Source of the DNA: Microtetraspora niveoalba
GTDB lineage: Bacteria; Actinomycetota; Actinomycetes; Streptosporangiales; Streptosporangiaceae
Assembly: GCF_001570405.1 (NCBI RefSeq)
Contig: NZ_BBYM01000045.1
Span: forward strand, 1 to 61,600
Length of the DNA: 61,600 bases
Reading direction: 5' to 3'
The notes under the pieces were generated by a model, which saw nothing but the letters and a program-made list of their open reading frames with translations, was not told the origin of the DNA and ran no database searches. This document shows positions 39,184 to 48,631 of this stretch, in pieces (the stretch's first letter is position 1; every line of letters starts with the position of its first letter). Position numbers and translations under genes: made by a program.

Positions 39184-39561
39184 CCGAATCTCCTTCCCAG
39201 CGTGACCGTCATCCCATAAGAGGCCCCCACGCCGCGAAAGGATTCACCGTCTCGGGATCGATCTCGCTCGGCGCACCCCGAGCAGTACGCCGGCAAGCAG
39301 CCCGTCCCCGAAGAGGAGCTGCACCCGACGCCGACGCACGACCAGCCTCAGTCGGTCAACCTCCGAGAGACTTCCGGGCCGAACCACTGAGCCGCCGAGA
39401 GTGACAGCGTCGTGCCGGTGTGATGGCACCGGCGGCGGGGCGGCCCTGCGAGGGAGGAGCGGCGGGCCGAATCGTTGTGATCCCGGTCCGGTGAGGCGTT
39501 GACTTCGGCTGTCCTGATTCAACACGCTCTAGGGGATTCCGTGTGGTGAAGGAGGGCTCCC
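39184..39561. other. Gap between the divergent sigma and LytTR genes
   Basis: About 380 bases with no convincing gene. A 93-codon minus frame here has poor codon use. GAAGGAGG before 39562 is the LytTR ribosome-binding site. No terminal inverted repeats or target duplication are evident. Confidence 0.5.
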
Positions 39562-40311
39562 GTGACCGGCCTGCGGGTCCTGGCGGTGGACGACGAGCAG
39601 CCCGCCCTGGAGGACGTGGCGTACCTGCTCAGGGCGGATCCGCGCATCGGCGAGGTGCTGACCGCCCGCGACGGGGCGGCGGCGCTGAAGCTGCTGGACC
39701 GGGCGATGGCCGAGGGCCGGCCGGTGGACGCGGTCTTCCTCGACATCCGGATGCGCGGCCTGGACGGGGTGGTGCTCGGGCGGCTGCTCGCCCAGTTCAC
39801 CCGGCCCCCGAAGATCGTGTTCGTGACCGCGTACGAGGACCACGCGGTGGACGCGTTCGAGCTGAAGGCCGAGGACTACCTCCTCAAGCCGGTCCGGCCC
39901 GAACGGCTGGCCGAGGCGATCAGGCGGGTGTGCGGCAGCCGTACGGAGCCGGAGACGGGACCACAGGCGGACACCATCCCGGTCGAGCTGGGCGGGGTGA
40001 CCCGGTTCGTCACCAGCACGGAGGTCAGGTACGTCGAGGCGCGCGGCGACTACGCCCGGCTGCACACGGCGACCGGAAGCCACCTCGTGCGGATCCCGCT
40101 CGCCGCGCTCGAGGAGCGCTGGGCGCCCGCCGGGTTCGTCCGGGTCCACCGCAGCCACCTGGTCGCGCTCCGGCACATCGACGAGTTGCGCATCGACTCC
40201 GGCCGGTGCGTGGTGCGGATCGGCGAGACGGAGATCCCCGTGAGCCGGCGGCACACGCGCGAGCTGCGCGACCTGCTGGTCCGGCGGGCGCGGAAGGCCG
40301 GGCCGCGATGA
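39562..40311 (+). CDS. LytTR-family response regulator
   Basis: 249 residues. The receiver domain has VDDEQ, phospho-acceptor Asp at about 61 in VFLDIRM, and EDYLLKPV. The LytTR DNA-binding domain (about 140-245) contains VEARGDYARLHT, FVRVHRSHLVALRHI and VSRRHTRELRDLL. It is the expected partner of the LytS kinase ending at 37811. It probably controls the downstream symporters, as such systems do for pyruvate or acetate uptake in other bacteria. GTG start with GAAGGAGG upstream. The stop overlaps the next start (ATGA). Confidence 0.92.
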   Translation: MTGLRVLAVDDEQPALEDVAYLLRADPRIGEVLTARDGAAALKLLDRAMAEGRPVDAVFLDIRMRGLDGVVLGRLLAQFTRPPKIVFVTAYEDHAVDAFELKAEDYLLKPVRPERLAEAIRRVCGSRTEPETGPQADTIPVELGGVTRFVTSTEVRYVEARGDYARLHTATGSHLVRIPLAALEERWAPAGFVRVHRSHLVALRHIDELRIDSGRCVVRIGETEIPVSRRHTRELRDLLVRRARKAGPR

Positions 40312-40730
40312 CCGAGAAGCGCATCTCCGACCTGCTGCGGGTGAGCCGGTCGGCCGCAGACGCCGACCGGCCGCGCCGCGTCGTCGTGACCAGCCCCCGC
40401 ACCGCGGCCGCCCGGCGCCCGCGCCGCCCGCTGACCACGGAGATCGACGAGCAGACGCGGCTCGGCGAGGTCTACATGGTGTCGCTGGTGCGGACCCAGT
40501 TCCGGCTGGCGCTGTTCGTCTGCACGGTGCTCGGCTGCGTGGTCGGCGGGCTGCCGCTGCTGTTCCTGCTGGTCCCGGAGCTGCGCTCGGCCGAGCTGCT
40601 CGGCGTGCCGCTGCCCTGGCTGGTGCTCGCCGGGCTCATCTATCCCGCGTTCGTCGTCGGCGCCTGGCTGTACGTACGGCAGGCGGAGCGGAACGAGCGC
40701 CACTTCGCCGAACTGATGGACCAGGAGTGA
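40308..40730 (+). CDS. Small two-helix membrane protein beside a symporter (DUF485-like)
   Basis: 140 residues. A basic, disordered N-terminus (about 1-55) rich in Arg is followed by two transmembrane helices (about 66-90 and 100-122) and a charged tail ending NERHFAELMDQE. Position and topology match DUF485 proteins that accompany acetate symporters, although the sequence is only distantly similar. It overlaps the LytTR gene by four bases and ends 13 bases before the first symporter, so the three are one unit. Confidence 0.7.
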   Translation: MTEKRISDLLRVSRSAADADRPRRVVVTSPRTAAARRPRRPLTTEIDEQTRLGEVYMVSLVRTQFRLALFVCTVLGCVVGGLPLLFLLVPELRSAELLGVPLPWLVLAGLIYPAFVVGAWLYVRQAERNERHFAELMDQE

Positions 40731-40743
40731 CCGGGGTGCGGCG

Positions 40744-42228
40744 GTGAGCCCCGCGTACGGCGTGACCGCGGTGGTGCTGGTGCTGCTCGCCGCGGTCCTG
40801 ATCGGCGCGTTCGGCATCCGGGTGTCCCGGACGACCTCCGACTTCTACGTCGCCTCGCGCACCGTGTCGCCGCTGTGGAACGCCTCGGCGATCGGCGGGG
40901 AGTACCTGTCGGCCGCCTCGTTCCTCGGTGTGGCCGGGCTGATCCTCACCTACGGCGCGGACATGTTGTGGCTCCCCGTCGGCTGGACCGGCGGCTATCT
41001 CGTGCTGCTCGTCCTCGTGTCCGCCCCGCTGCGCAGGTCGGGGGCGTACACGCTGCCGGACTTCGCCGAGGCGCGGCTGGAGTCGATGGTGGTGCGGCGC
41101 GCGTCGAGCGTGCTCGTGGTGCTGATCGGCTGGCTCTACCTCATGCCGCAGTTCCAGAGTGCCGGGCTGGTCTTCCGCACGGTGACGGGCGCGCCGACGT
41201 GGGCGGGCGGCCTGCTCGTGGCGGTGGTGGTCGCGCTCAACGTGCTGTCCGGCGGCATGCGGTCGATCACGTTCGTCCAGGCGTTCCAGTACTGGATCAA
41301 GCTGACCGCGCTGGCGGTGCCGCTGGTCTTCATCCTGATCGCCTGGCGGTCCGGCGGCTCGCCCGGCCTGCCGCCCGGCGACCCCTGGGCGCTGCCGCTG
41401 CACGGCCGGGAGCACCCGGTGTACGCGACGTACTCCCTGATCATGGCGACGTTCCTCGGCACGATGGGCCTGCCGCACGTGTTGGTGCGGTTCTACACCA
41501 ACCCGGACGGCCGGGCCGCCCGGCGCACCACGCTGCTGGTGCTCACGCTGCTCGGCGCGTTCTACCTGATGCCCGCCGTGTACGGGTACCTCGGCCGGGT
41601 CTACGGGCTGCCCGCGACGGACGCCGTCGTCCTCACCCTGCCGGGGCGGCTGGTCGGCGGCACGGCGGGGGAGTTGCTGACGGCGCTGGTGACGGCGGGG
41701 GCGTTCGCCGCGTTCCTGTCCACGTCGTCCGGGCTCGCGGTGTCGGTCGCGGGAGTGATCGCGCAGGACCTCACCGGCGGCGGGGTGCGGCCGTTCCGGC
41801 GGTCGACGCTGCTCGCGGTGACCGTGCCGTTCGTGCTGGCCTGCGTGGCGCGGCCCCTGCCGGTGGCCGACGTGGTGGGGCTGGCGTTCGCGGTCGCCGC
41901 GTCCTCGTTCTGCCCGCTGCTCGTGCTCGGCATCTGGTGGCGGCGGCTCACCACGGTGGGGGCGCTGGCCGGGCTCCTCGTCGGCGGCGGGCTGGCCTGC
42001 GCCGCGGGGGTCGCCACCATCGTCGGCGGGCCGTACTCGGGCTGGAAGGAGGCCCTGCTCGCCCAGCCGGCGGCGTGGAGCGTGCCGATCTCGTTCGCCG
42101 TCATGATCGTGGTCTCGCTGCTGACGCCGTCCCGCGTGCCGAGGAACGTGGCCAGGACGATGGTCCGGCTGCACACCCCCGAGACCCTCGACGTGGACCG
42201 GGGCGACTGGCGGCCGCGTTCGGTCTGA
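40744..42228 (+). CDS. Sodium:solute symporter, cation-acetate type (first copy)
   Basis: 494 residues with about 13 transmembrane helices, SSS family. Signatures are FYVASRTVSPLWNASAIGG, EYLSAASFLG and TMGLPHVLVRFYT. It resembles ActP/MctP monocarboxylate permeases and would import acetate, pyruvate or a related acid with sodium. It has diverged clearly from the second copy at 42818, so the two probably differ in substrate or affinity. GTG start. It lies downstream of LytTR and the small membrane protein in one operon. Confidence 0.9.
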   Translation: MSPAYGVTAVVLVLLAAVLIGAFGIRVSRTTSDFYVASRTVSPLWNASAIGGEYLSAASFLGVAGLILTYGADMLWLPVGWTGGYLVLLVLVSAPLRRSGAYTLPDFAEARLESMVVRRASSVLVVLIGWLYLMPQFQSAGLVFRTVTGAPTWAGGLLVAVVVALNVLSGGMRSITFVQAFQYWIKLTALAVPLVFILIAWRSGGSPGLPPGDPWALPLHGREHPVYATYSLIMATFLGTMGLPHVLVRFYTNPDGRAARRTTLLVLTLLGAFYLMPAVYGYLGRVYGLPATDAVVLTLPGRLVGGTAGELLTALVTAGAFAAFLSTSSGLAVSVAGVIAQDLTGGGVRPFRRSTLLAVTVPFVLACVARPLPVADVVGLAFAVAASSFCPLLVLGIWWRRLTTVGALAGLLVGGGLACAAGVATIVGGPYSGWKEALLAQPAAWSVPISFAVMIVVSLLTPSRVPRNVARTMVRLHTPETLDVDRGDWRPRSV

Positions 42229-42488
42229 CCCGAGCGCCGCCGGGCTCCTCCGTACGGCGTGACGTACGGCGTGCGCGGAGCAGTTCCCCCGCCTCCCCCC
42301 GCCTTCCGCCGCTTCTCGTCGCGTGGCTTCCTACCGCTCGGCGCATTGATGGGACCATTCGCCGCACGCCGTACCTGCTTGGCCGCCGTGAGGCGGCGGC
42401 TCACCGAAGAGACGCCGCGGGCGTCTCGTCACGGCCGCGGCCTCCTCCTACGCTCTGCGTGATCCAGATCACAGCCGTTGGAGGTCGT

Positions 42489-42821
42489 GTGACGACTCGG
42501 CAACATGACGCGTCCGTTTATGAGGAGATACAGGCGAGTGAGCGGTTCCGCGAGCTGCGGAGCCGGTTCCGGCGCTGGGTCTTCCCGATGACCGTCGCGT
42601 TCCTCGCCTGGTACGTGCTTTATGTCATCATGTCGGGCTTCGCTCGTGGCTTCATGGGCACGAAGCTGTTCGGCAACATCAACGTGGCCCTTGTCTTCGG
42701 CATCCTGCAGTTCGTCTCCACGTTCCTGATCGCCTGGGCCTACTCGCGGCACGCCGCCGGCAAGCTGGACCCGCTGGCCGACGAACTGCGCCACGAGGTC
42801 GAGGAGAAGACGACCGCATGA
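42489..42821 (+). CDS. DUF485 domain membrane protein
   Basis: 110 residues from GTG 42489 with TTGGAGG just upstream. An acidic N-terminus with SERFRELRSRFRRWVFPMTV (about 17-36) is typical of DUF485. Two transmembrane helices follow (about 32-54 and 68-90), then a charged C-terminus. DUF485 proteins nearly always precede actP and probably assist the transporter. The stop overlaps the actP start (ATGA). The 260 bases upstream hold no gene and may carry a separate promoter. Confidence 0.9.
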   Translation: MTTRQHDASVYEEIQASERFRELRSRFRRWVFPMTVAFLAWYVLYVIMSGFARGFMGTKLFGNINVALVFGILQFVSTFLIAWAYSRHAAGKLDPLADELRHEVEEKTTA

Positions 42822-44428
42822 GCCACGAGACCCTCTCGACCATCCTTTTCGTCGTCTTCGTCGCCGGCACGCTCGGCATCACGTTCTGGGCCAGCCGCAA
42901 CACGAAGACCGCCGCGGACTACTACGCGGGCGGCCGCTCGTTCAGCGGCCTGCAGAACGGCCTGGCGATCGGCGGCGACTACATGTCGGCCGCGTCGTTC
43001 CTCGGCATCGCCGGCATCATCGCGCTGTCCGGATACGACGGGTTCCTCTACTCGATCGGGTTCCTCGTCGCCTGGCTGGTGGCCCTGCTGCTGGTCGCCG
43101 AGCTGATGCGCAACTCCGGCAAGTTCACGATGGCCGACGTGCTCGCCTTCCGGATGAGCCCGCGCCCGGTCCGCACGGCCGCGGGCGTGTCCACGATCGT
43201 GGTCAGCATCTTCTACCTGCTCGCCCAGATGGTCGGCGCCGGCGCGCTCGTCGGCCTGCTGCTCGGCATCCACTCCGAGGCCGGCAAGATCTGGACGATC
43301 ATCGGGGTCGGCCTGCTGATGATCGTTTACGTGGTCTTCGGCGGCATGAAGGGCACCACCTGGGTGCAGATCGTCAAGGCCGTCCTGCTCATGACCGGCG
43401 CGACGCTGATCACGCTGCTCGTGCTCGGCAAGTTCGGGTTCAACCTGTCCAGCCTGCTCGGCGAGGCGGCGGCGAAGAGCGGCAAGGGCGACGCGCTCCT
43501 CGAGCCCGGCCTGAAGTACGGCACCGAGGCGCAGGGCATCGCCGGCAAGATCGACCTGATCAGCCTCGGCCTGGCCCTCGTCCTCGGCACGGCCGGCCTG
43601 CCGCACATCCTGATCCGCTTCTACACCGTGCCCACCGCCAAGGACGCCCGCAAGTCCGTCCAGTGGGGCATCGGCATCATCGGCGTGTTCTACCTGCTCA
43701 CGCTGGTGCTCGGCTTCGGCGCGGCGGCCCTGGTCGGCGGCAAGGCGATCACCGAGCAGGACAAGGCGGGCAACACCGCCGCGCCGCAGCTCGCCGAGGC
43801 GATCGGACGGGAGATCTTCGGCGAGGTGGGCGGCACCATCCTCCTCGCGGTCATCGCGGCGGTCGCGTTCGCCACGATCCTGGCCGTGGTCGCCGGCCTG
43901 ACCCTCGCCTCCTCGTCCAGCTTCGCGCACGACCTGTACGCCCACGTGTTCAAGCGGGGCACCGCCACCGAGCGCCAGGAGGTCGTGGTCGCCCGGATCT
44001 CCGCGTTCGTGATCGGCGCGGTCGCGATCGCGCTGAGCATCTTCGCGCAGTCGCTCAACGTGGCCTTCCTGGTCGCGCTGGCCTTCGCCGTGGCGGCCTC
44101 GGGCAACCTGCCGGCGATCCTCTTCAGCCTGTTCTGGAAGAGGTTCAACACCGCCGGCGCGGTGTCGGCGATCTACGGCGGCCTGGTCACGTCGGTGCTG
44201 CTCGTGGTCTTCTCCCCGGTGGTGTCCGGCGCGCCGACCGCGATGTTCCCCGACGTGGACTTCCACTGGTTCCCGCTGTCGAACCCGGGCATCGTCTCGA
44301 TCCCGGTCGGCTTCCTCGCCGGGTACCTCGGGACGATCCTCAGCAAGGAGTACAACGCGTCCAAGTACGCCGAGATCGAGGTCCGCTCGCTGACCGGTGT
44401 CGGCGCGGAGAAGGCCTCCGAGCACTGA
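42818..44428 (+). CDS. actP: Cation/acetate symporter
   Basis: 536 residues with about 13 transmembrane helices. SSS-family signatures are YYAGGRSFSGLQNGLAIGG, DYMSAASFLGIAG, the TAGLPHILIRFYTVPTAKDAR loop (abbreviated here to GLPHILIRFYTVPTAKDAR) and ASGNLPAILFSLFWKRF. It imports acetate with sodium or protons. It is translationally coupled to the DUF485 gene and is the last gene of the LytTR-linked transport region. A strong hairpin terminator follows 80 bases after the stop. Confidence 0.93.
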   Translation: MSHETLSTILFVVFVAGTLGITFWASRNTKTAADYYAGGRSFSGLQNGLAIGGDYMSAASFLGIAGIIALSGYDGFLYSIGFLVAWLVALLLVAELMRNSGKFTMADVLAFRMSPRPVRTAAGVSTIVVSIFYLLAQMVGAGALVGLLLGIHSEAGKIWTIIGVGLLMIVYVVFGGMKGTTWVQIVKAVLLMTGATLITLLVLGKFGFNLSSLLGEAAAKSGKGDALLEPGLKYGTEAQGIAGKIDLISLGLALVLGTAGLPHILIRFYTVPTAKDARKSVQWGIGIIGVFYLLTLVLGFGAAALVGGKAITEQDKAGNTAAPQLAEAIGREIFGEVGGTILLAVIAAVAFATILAVVAGLTLASSSSFAHDLYAHVFKRGTATERQEVVVARISAFVIGAVAIALSIFAQSLNVAFLVALAFAVAASGNLPAILFSLFWKRFNTAGAVSAIYGGLVTSVLLVVFSPVVSGAPTAMFPDVDFHWFPLSNPGIVSIPVGFLAGYLGTILSKEYNASKYAEIEVRSLTGVGAEKASEH

Positions 44429-44508
44429 GCCGGGCTCGGTGACCGGTGACCGGTCGCCGAGGGGTTCGGGCGGCCCGTACGGGTGGCCCGGGCTCCATCC
44501 CCAGGTCG

Positions 44509-44548
44509 GGCCCGGCCGCGGGCGGCGACAGCGCCCCGCGGCCGGGCC
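44509..44548 (+). terminator. Hairpin terminator after actP
   Basis: Perfect 14-bp stem GGCCCGGCCGCGGG / CCCGCGGCCGGGCC with a 12-base loop and a short TTCT after it. Confidence 0.8.
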
Positions 44549-44633
44549 TTCTCGCCGTACGACCGGCGAGGGTGGCGGCGGACGGGGACCGAAGGGTCAA
44601 CTGTCCGCCGCGGGATGGTACGCAGGATCCCGC

Positions 44634-45227
44634 GTGGTTATTGTCGGATTCGTGTACCGGCAGACGGCCAGAACCCGGATTCTCGACGCGGCCGAGGAAC
44701 TGTTCTCGGGCGGCGGGTACGACGCGACCCCGACGGCGCGGATCGCGGAGCTGGCCGGGGTGCCCAAGGGTCTGCTCTTCCACTACTTTCCCCGCAAGAT
44801 CGATGTGCTGATCTCGCTGGTGGACGAGCGGACCCTGGTCACCGAACACGAGGCCGACGACGCCGACGCCGCCGCCGCGCGCGACCCGGCCGCCGTACCG
44901 GGTGACGCCGCCGGCGCGCTGTCCCGGCTGGCGCGCAGGCTGCCGCTGCACGCCTCGCCCGCGATGCGGCGGATCCTGTTCCGCGAGGCGGACACGCACG
45001 GCTCGGTGCGGGAACGGCTGGGCCGGCTGAACACGGAGATCATCAAAAGGGCGCGGTTCGCCCTGGAGCTCGCCATGCCGGGCGGCCGCGGGGACGCGGC
45101 CCGGCTGGAGGCCGCGGCCGCCACGTTCGCCGCCGTCCTGCTCTACCAGGAGAGCATCTGCCAGCTCACCGGCCACCACATCGACCCTGACGCGGTCGCC
45201 GAGCTGATCGCCCACGCGCTGGGCTGA
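44634..45227 (+). CDS. TetR-family transcriptional regulator
   Basis: About 197 residues. The N-terminal HTH has RTRILDAAEELFSGGGYDAT and the recognition part PKGLLFHYFPRKIDVL. The C-terminal ligand domain is variable. Two in-frame GTG starts, 44634 and 44652, are possible; the first has AGGA upstream, the second gives the more usual N-terminus. It is convergent with the wax-ester synthase gene. Targets are unknown; a role in fatty-acid or storage-lipid control is conceivable but unproven. Confidence 0.85.
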   Translation: MVIVGFVYRQTARTRILDAAEELFSGGGYDATPTARIAELAGVPKGLLFHYFPRKIDVLISLVDERTLVTEHEADDADAAAARDPAAVPGDAAGALSRLARRLPLHASPAMRRILFREADTHGSVRERLGRLNTEIIKRARFALELAMPGGRGDAARLEAAAATFAAVLLYQESICQLTGHHIDPDAVAELIAHALG

Positions 45228-45255
45228 CACCCTCCGGCGCTTCCCGGGGGCGCGG

Positions 45256-46839
45256 TCAGGCGGGGATCTTCTCCATGGCCTCCGGCCCGGCGAGATCGGG
45301 GGTCTCCGCGTGGGGGCGTTCGGCCGTCTCCGGCTCGGCGTCCGAGGACCGCTCCCGCGCGGCCGGCTCCTCCGCCTCCGGCTCCGCGGCCTTCTCGCGC
45401 TTGGCCAGCGTGGTCAGCTCCTCCATGGCCTCGTCGATGTGGCCGATCAGGCTCCACACGTCGGGCACCCGGTCCGGGCAGGCCACCACACCGAAGTCCA
45501 GCCGCCCGTCGTACGAGATGCAGGTGATGCTGAGCGCGCCCGTGACGTCGGTCAGCACGGACATCGGGTAGTACGACAACACCCTGGCCCCGCACAGATA
45601 GAGCGGGAACGGCGGGCCGGGAACGTTGGAGACGATCAGGTTCACGCCGGTCCCGACCATGCCCGCCAGGCGGAACAGCACGGGCGTCGCCAGCGCCGAG
45701 AACGGCGCGGGGAACATGGCGCACACGTCGTTGAGCCAGGTGGCGGGCGACACCGCGAACCGCCGCTTGGCGGCCAGCATCGCCGAGCGCACCGTCGCCA
45801 GCCGCTCCTTCGGGCACTCGACGTTCGTGGCCAGCGGGGTGATCATGGCGGAGATCTGGTTGCCGATGGTCTCGCTCCCGCGTGCCGAACGCACGGCGAC
45901 GGGGACGGCCGCGATGAGCGGCTGGCCGGGCAGCGCGTCGCAGGAGATCAGCCAGCGGCGCAGGGCGGACGAGCACAGCGTCATGACGACGTCGTTGACG
46001 CTCATCCCGAAGGCGCGGGAGACCCGCCGGATCTCCCCGAGGGGGATCGAACCGAAGGCGAAGCTCCGCTCGCCGGAGATGACCCCGTTGAACGGCGTAC
46101 GCGGGGCGGCGAGCGGCGGCAGCTCCGGCCGGGGCCGCTCGTCGCCGAGGAGCCGCCGCGTCGCGCGGGCGATCAGGCGGGCCCCGGGCAGCGCCGAGGC
46201 CACGGGGATCGCGTCGAGGTCGGCCACCGCCCGGGTGAGCGACCGCAGCGCCCCGACCGGGTGGACGACCGAGCGGGCCAGCGCGCCCGCCAGCAAGGCG
46301 ACCTGGTCGGGCGTGCGCTCGGCCGGGAGCTCCGGAGGAGTGTCGACCAGCCGCGGCTCGGGGGAGAGGTCCAGCAGCGAGACGAGGATCTCCGCGCCCG
46401 ACACCCCGTCGATGGCGCAGTGGTGGACCTTCGTGTAGAGCGCCACCCGGCCGTCCGGCAGCCCGTGGATCAGGTGCATCTCCCACAGCGGCCGGGTCCG
46501 GTCCAGGCGGCGCGCGTGGATGCGGGCGACGTGCTCGGCGAGCTGGTCGTCGTCGCCGGGAGCCGCCAGCGTGGACTCGTGCACGTGCCGCCGCAGGTCC
46601 AGGTCGGGGTCCTCGACCCAGTACGGCCGGTCGAGCGCGAACGGCACGTCGGCGAGCCGCATCCGCAGGGGAGGGGCGAGGTGGAGCCGCTCGCGCAACA
46701 GGTTGATCAGTCCCTCGCGGGTGACCGCGCCGGTCGGGGCGGACGCCGGATCGAGGACGGCCACGCCGGCGACATGCGACGCGGTCGTGTGCGACTCCGC
46801 GCTCAGAAACTGCGCGTCAAGTGCCGTTAGCTGGCGCAT
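45256..46839 (-). CDS. Wax ester synthase/diacylglycerol acyltransferase (WS/DGAT)
   Basis: 527 residues from ATG 46839 (GGGAGG six bases upstream). The catalytic motif HHCAIDG (His139, His140, Asp144) is intact. Other family motifs include PLWEMHLIHGL, NDVVMTLCSSALRRWL and the VSNVPGP segment. The enzyme esterifies acyl-CoA with diacylglycerol or fatty alcohol to make storage lipid, at the membrane or lipid droplet. The last 80 or so residues are a Glu/Ala-rich tail beyond the family domain. It is convergent with the TetR gene, 28 bases apart. Confidence 0.92.
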   Translation of the reverse strand: MRQLTALDAQFLSAESHTTASHVAGVAVLDPASAPTGAVTREGLINLLRERLHLAPPLRMRLADVPFALDRPYWVEDPDLDLRRHVHESTLAAPGDDDQLAEHVARIHARRLDRTRPLWEMHLIHGLPDGRVALYTKVHHCAIDGVSGAEILVSLLDLSPEPRLVDTPPELPAERTPDQVALLAGALARSVVHPVGALRSLTRAVADLDAIPVASALPGARLIARATRRLLGDERPRPELPPLAAPRTPFNGVISGERSFAFGSIPLGEIRRVSRAFGMSVNDVVMTLCSSALRRWLISCDALPGQPLIAAVPVAVRSARGSETIGNQISAMITPLATNVECPKERLATVRSAMLAAKRRFAVSPATWLNDVCAMFPAPFSALATPVLFRLAGMVGTGVNLIVSNVPGPPFPLYLCGARVLSYYPMSVLTDVTGALSITCISYDGRLDFGVVACPDRVPDVWSLIGHIDEAMEELTTLAKREKAAEPEAEEPAARERSSDAEPETAERPHAETPDLAGPEAMEKIPA

Positions 46840-47185
46840 CGGCAACCTCCCTGCTCGCCTCCGTGCACCGGTGGCGGACGATCGCCGGCCGCTTCCGGAG
46901 TGTGACCATCATCTCCGCGCCGGGTTACCGGCGCGTTTCGCGCGCGTCTCCGGGGAGATTTGGGCCGCGCGTGGCCCCGGCATGGGGCCGGGAAAAGGCC
47001 ACCGGAGCGAGACCTGTTCCGGTCGGACGCGCCTGACCTCTCCTGATGCAGGTGAGGTGGCCTCGTGGTGACATTCCCGTTCGGCACTCTTCTAGTGCCG
47101 GTGATCCGCAACCTTTGCCCGGCCGGGGCGAGGACCGCGCCGAAGCCGGGCGCTCGGTGGGGAGGCGCGTCGCGTTCGAACGCCG
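46840..47185. other. Gap between the WS/DGAT and sulfite-oxidase-like genes
   Basis: About 346 bases with no supported gene; both flanking genes read minus. The stretch presumably holds the WS/DGAT promoter and the end of the preceding transcript. No strong hairpin or operator is visible by eye. Confidence 0.4.
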
Positions 47186-48406
47186 TCAGCCGGTCACCGT
47201 GACCGGATGCCCCACGATCCCGTCGTAGAGGTACCCGAGTGTGTTGTACGCCGTGCGCATCGGCTGGGTGGCGCCCGTCTCGTCCGTGGCCCGGGCCATG
47301 AGCACGTACGGGCCGGGCTCCTGGGGGAACCAGGCGATGTGCCACGACGTCCAGCCGGAGGCGGGGGTGCGGCCCCGGCCGAGGGCGCGCCGCCACGACC
47401 GCCCCCCGTCGACGCTGACCTCGACCCGGACGATCCGCCCGGTCCCCGACCACGATCTGCCGTGCAGGACATGCCGGCGTCCTGCCTGGAGTGTCGCGTT
47501 CCACGGCAGTTCGAACGCGCTCTTGACCACCTGGGTGCTCAGCGGCTCCCCTGACCGGCCGGGGCCCAGCATCCGGTACAGGTCGGTGCTCCACGGCGAT
47601 GCGAGCGGAGTGGCGGACACCTCGATGTCGCCCACCCACTTGATCCAGGCGATGCCGGTCCAGCCGGGGACGACCAGCCGCGCGGGGAAGCCGTGGTCGG
47701 GCGGCAGCGCCTCGCCGTTCATCTCGTAGGCGAGGAGCACGTCGTCCAGGGCCTTGCCGATCGGGAGCGGGCGGCGGACGTGGCCGTGGTTCACGCCGTT
47801 GTCGACGTACTCGGGGTCGAGGCCGGTGGGCAGGACGTCCACGGCGTCGTCGCGGAGCCCGGCCGACGTGAGGAGCGCGGACAGCGGCACGCCGCGCCAG
47901 CGCGCCACGCCGATCGCGCCGAGCCGCCACGCCGTGCCGGGGGTGTGCAGGCCCTGCTGGGTGGCGAAGAAGGACCTGCCGTTGCCCGCGCACTCGATCG
48001 CGACGTCCACCGTGCGAGCCGGCAGCGCGCGCAGCTCGTCGTACGTGAAGTCGCGTGGGGAGCGCAGGCCCGAGCCGTGCAGCCTCAGACGCCAGGTCGC
48101 GGCGTCGATCAGCGGGGTCGAGGTGTGGTTCCGCACGAAGAACCGGTCGTTGGGCACGTGGTAGCCCCGCCCGCGCATCGCCTCCCAGCGCATCTCGGCG
48201 CACGAGCCGTGTACGTCGAACAGCTCGGGAGGCAACGGCTTGACGATCGGCCGCCCCGCCTCCACGGCGGGCGCCTCCTCCGCGCCGTGAGGCGGGGAGC
48301 CGTCGGTAAGGGGAGTGGTGTCGTCCGGTATGCGGCGGATCTCCTCGCGCGGATGCGGCACCCGGGCCCTGGAGACGGACGCGCCGGTCAGGTCGTCGAT
48401 ATCCAT
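47186..48406 (-). CDS. Molybdopterin-dependent sulfite-oxidase-family enzyme
   Basis: 406 residues. The Mo-pterin domain (about 75-280) has the molybdenum-ligand Cys in ECAGNGRSF (about 139), plus HTPGTAWRLG and GWTGIAWIKWVGDIEV. The C-terminal Mo-co dimerisation domain (about 285-405) contains VRVEVSVDGGRSW. There is no heme domain and no Tat signal, so it is a cytosolic plant-type or otherwise unclassified sulfite-oxidase relative. The physiological substrate and electron acceptor are unknown. Single gene. No molybdopterin synthesis genes are nearby. Confidence 0.9.
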   Translation of the reverse strand: MDIDDLTGASVSRARVPHPREEIRRIPDDTTPLTDGSPPHGAEEAPAVEAGRPIVKPLPPELFDVHGSCAEMRWEAMRGRGYHVPNDRFFVRNHTSTPLIDAATWRLRLHGSGLRSPRDFTYDELRALPARTVDVAIECAGNGRSFFATQQGLHTPGTAWRLGAIGVARWRGVPLSALLTSAGLRDDAVDVLPTGLDPEYVDNGVNHGHVRRPLPIGKALDDVLLAYEMNGEALPPDHGFPARLVVPGWTGIAWIKWVGDIEVSATPLASPWSTDLYRMLGPGRSGEPLSTQVVKSAFELPWNATLQAGRRHVLHGRSWSGTGRIVRVEVSVDGGRSWRRALGRGRTPASGWTSWHIAWFPQEPGPYVLMARATDETGATQPMRTAYNTLGYLYDGIVGHPVTVTG

Positions 48407-48631
48407 GTGGACCGCCCTCCTCGCTTTTGCCTATTCCCTACCAGGAAACCATTGAATCAGCGTCGAGGTGATACCGAGGCAAGCATCGCCGTGAACGGGC
48501 GACGAACGGGCGACACGGGAGGGCCGGCGCCCGAGGCGCCGCCGGCCGCGACGGCACGCGTGTCCCGCCCCGGGGCCGCGGGCGGCGCCGTCTCGGCTGT
48601 CGGCGGAGGTCCTCGTCGAGCGGTGTACCGG

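Noticed and set aside
39244-39525. 93-codon minus-strand ORF between the sigma and LytTR genes
   Set aside because: No ribosome-binding site, an Arg/Pro-rich product and no recognisable fold; left as intergenic.
37812-39561. Insertion sequence or integron carrying the sigma/peroxiredoxin pair
   Set aside because: No transposase or integrase, and no terminal inverted repeats or target duplication seen by eye at the borders.
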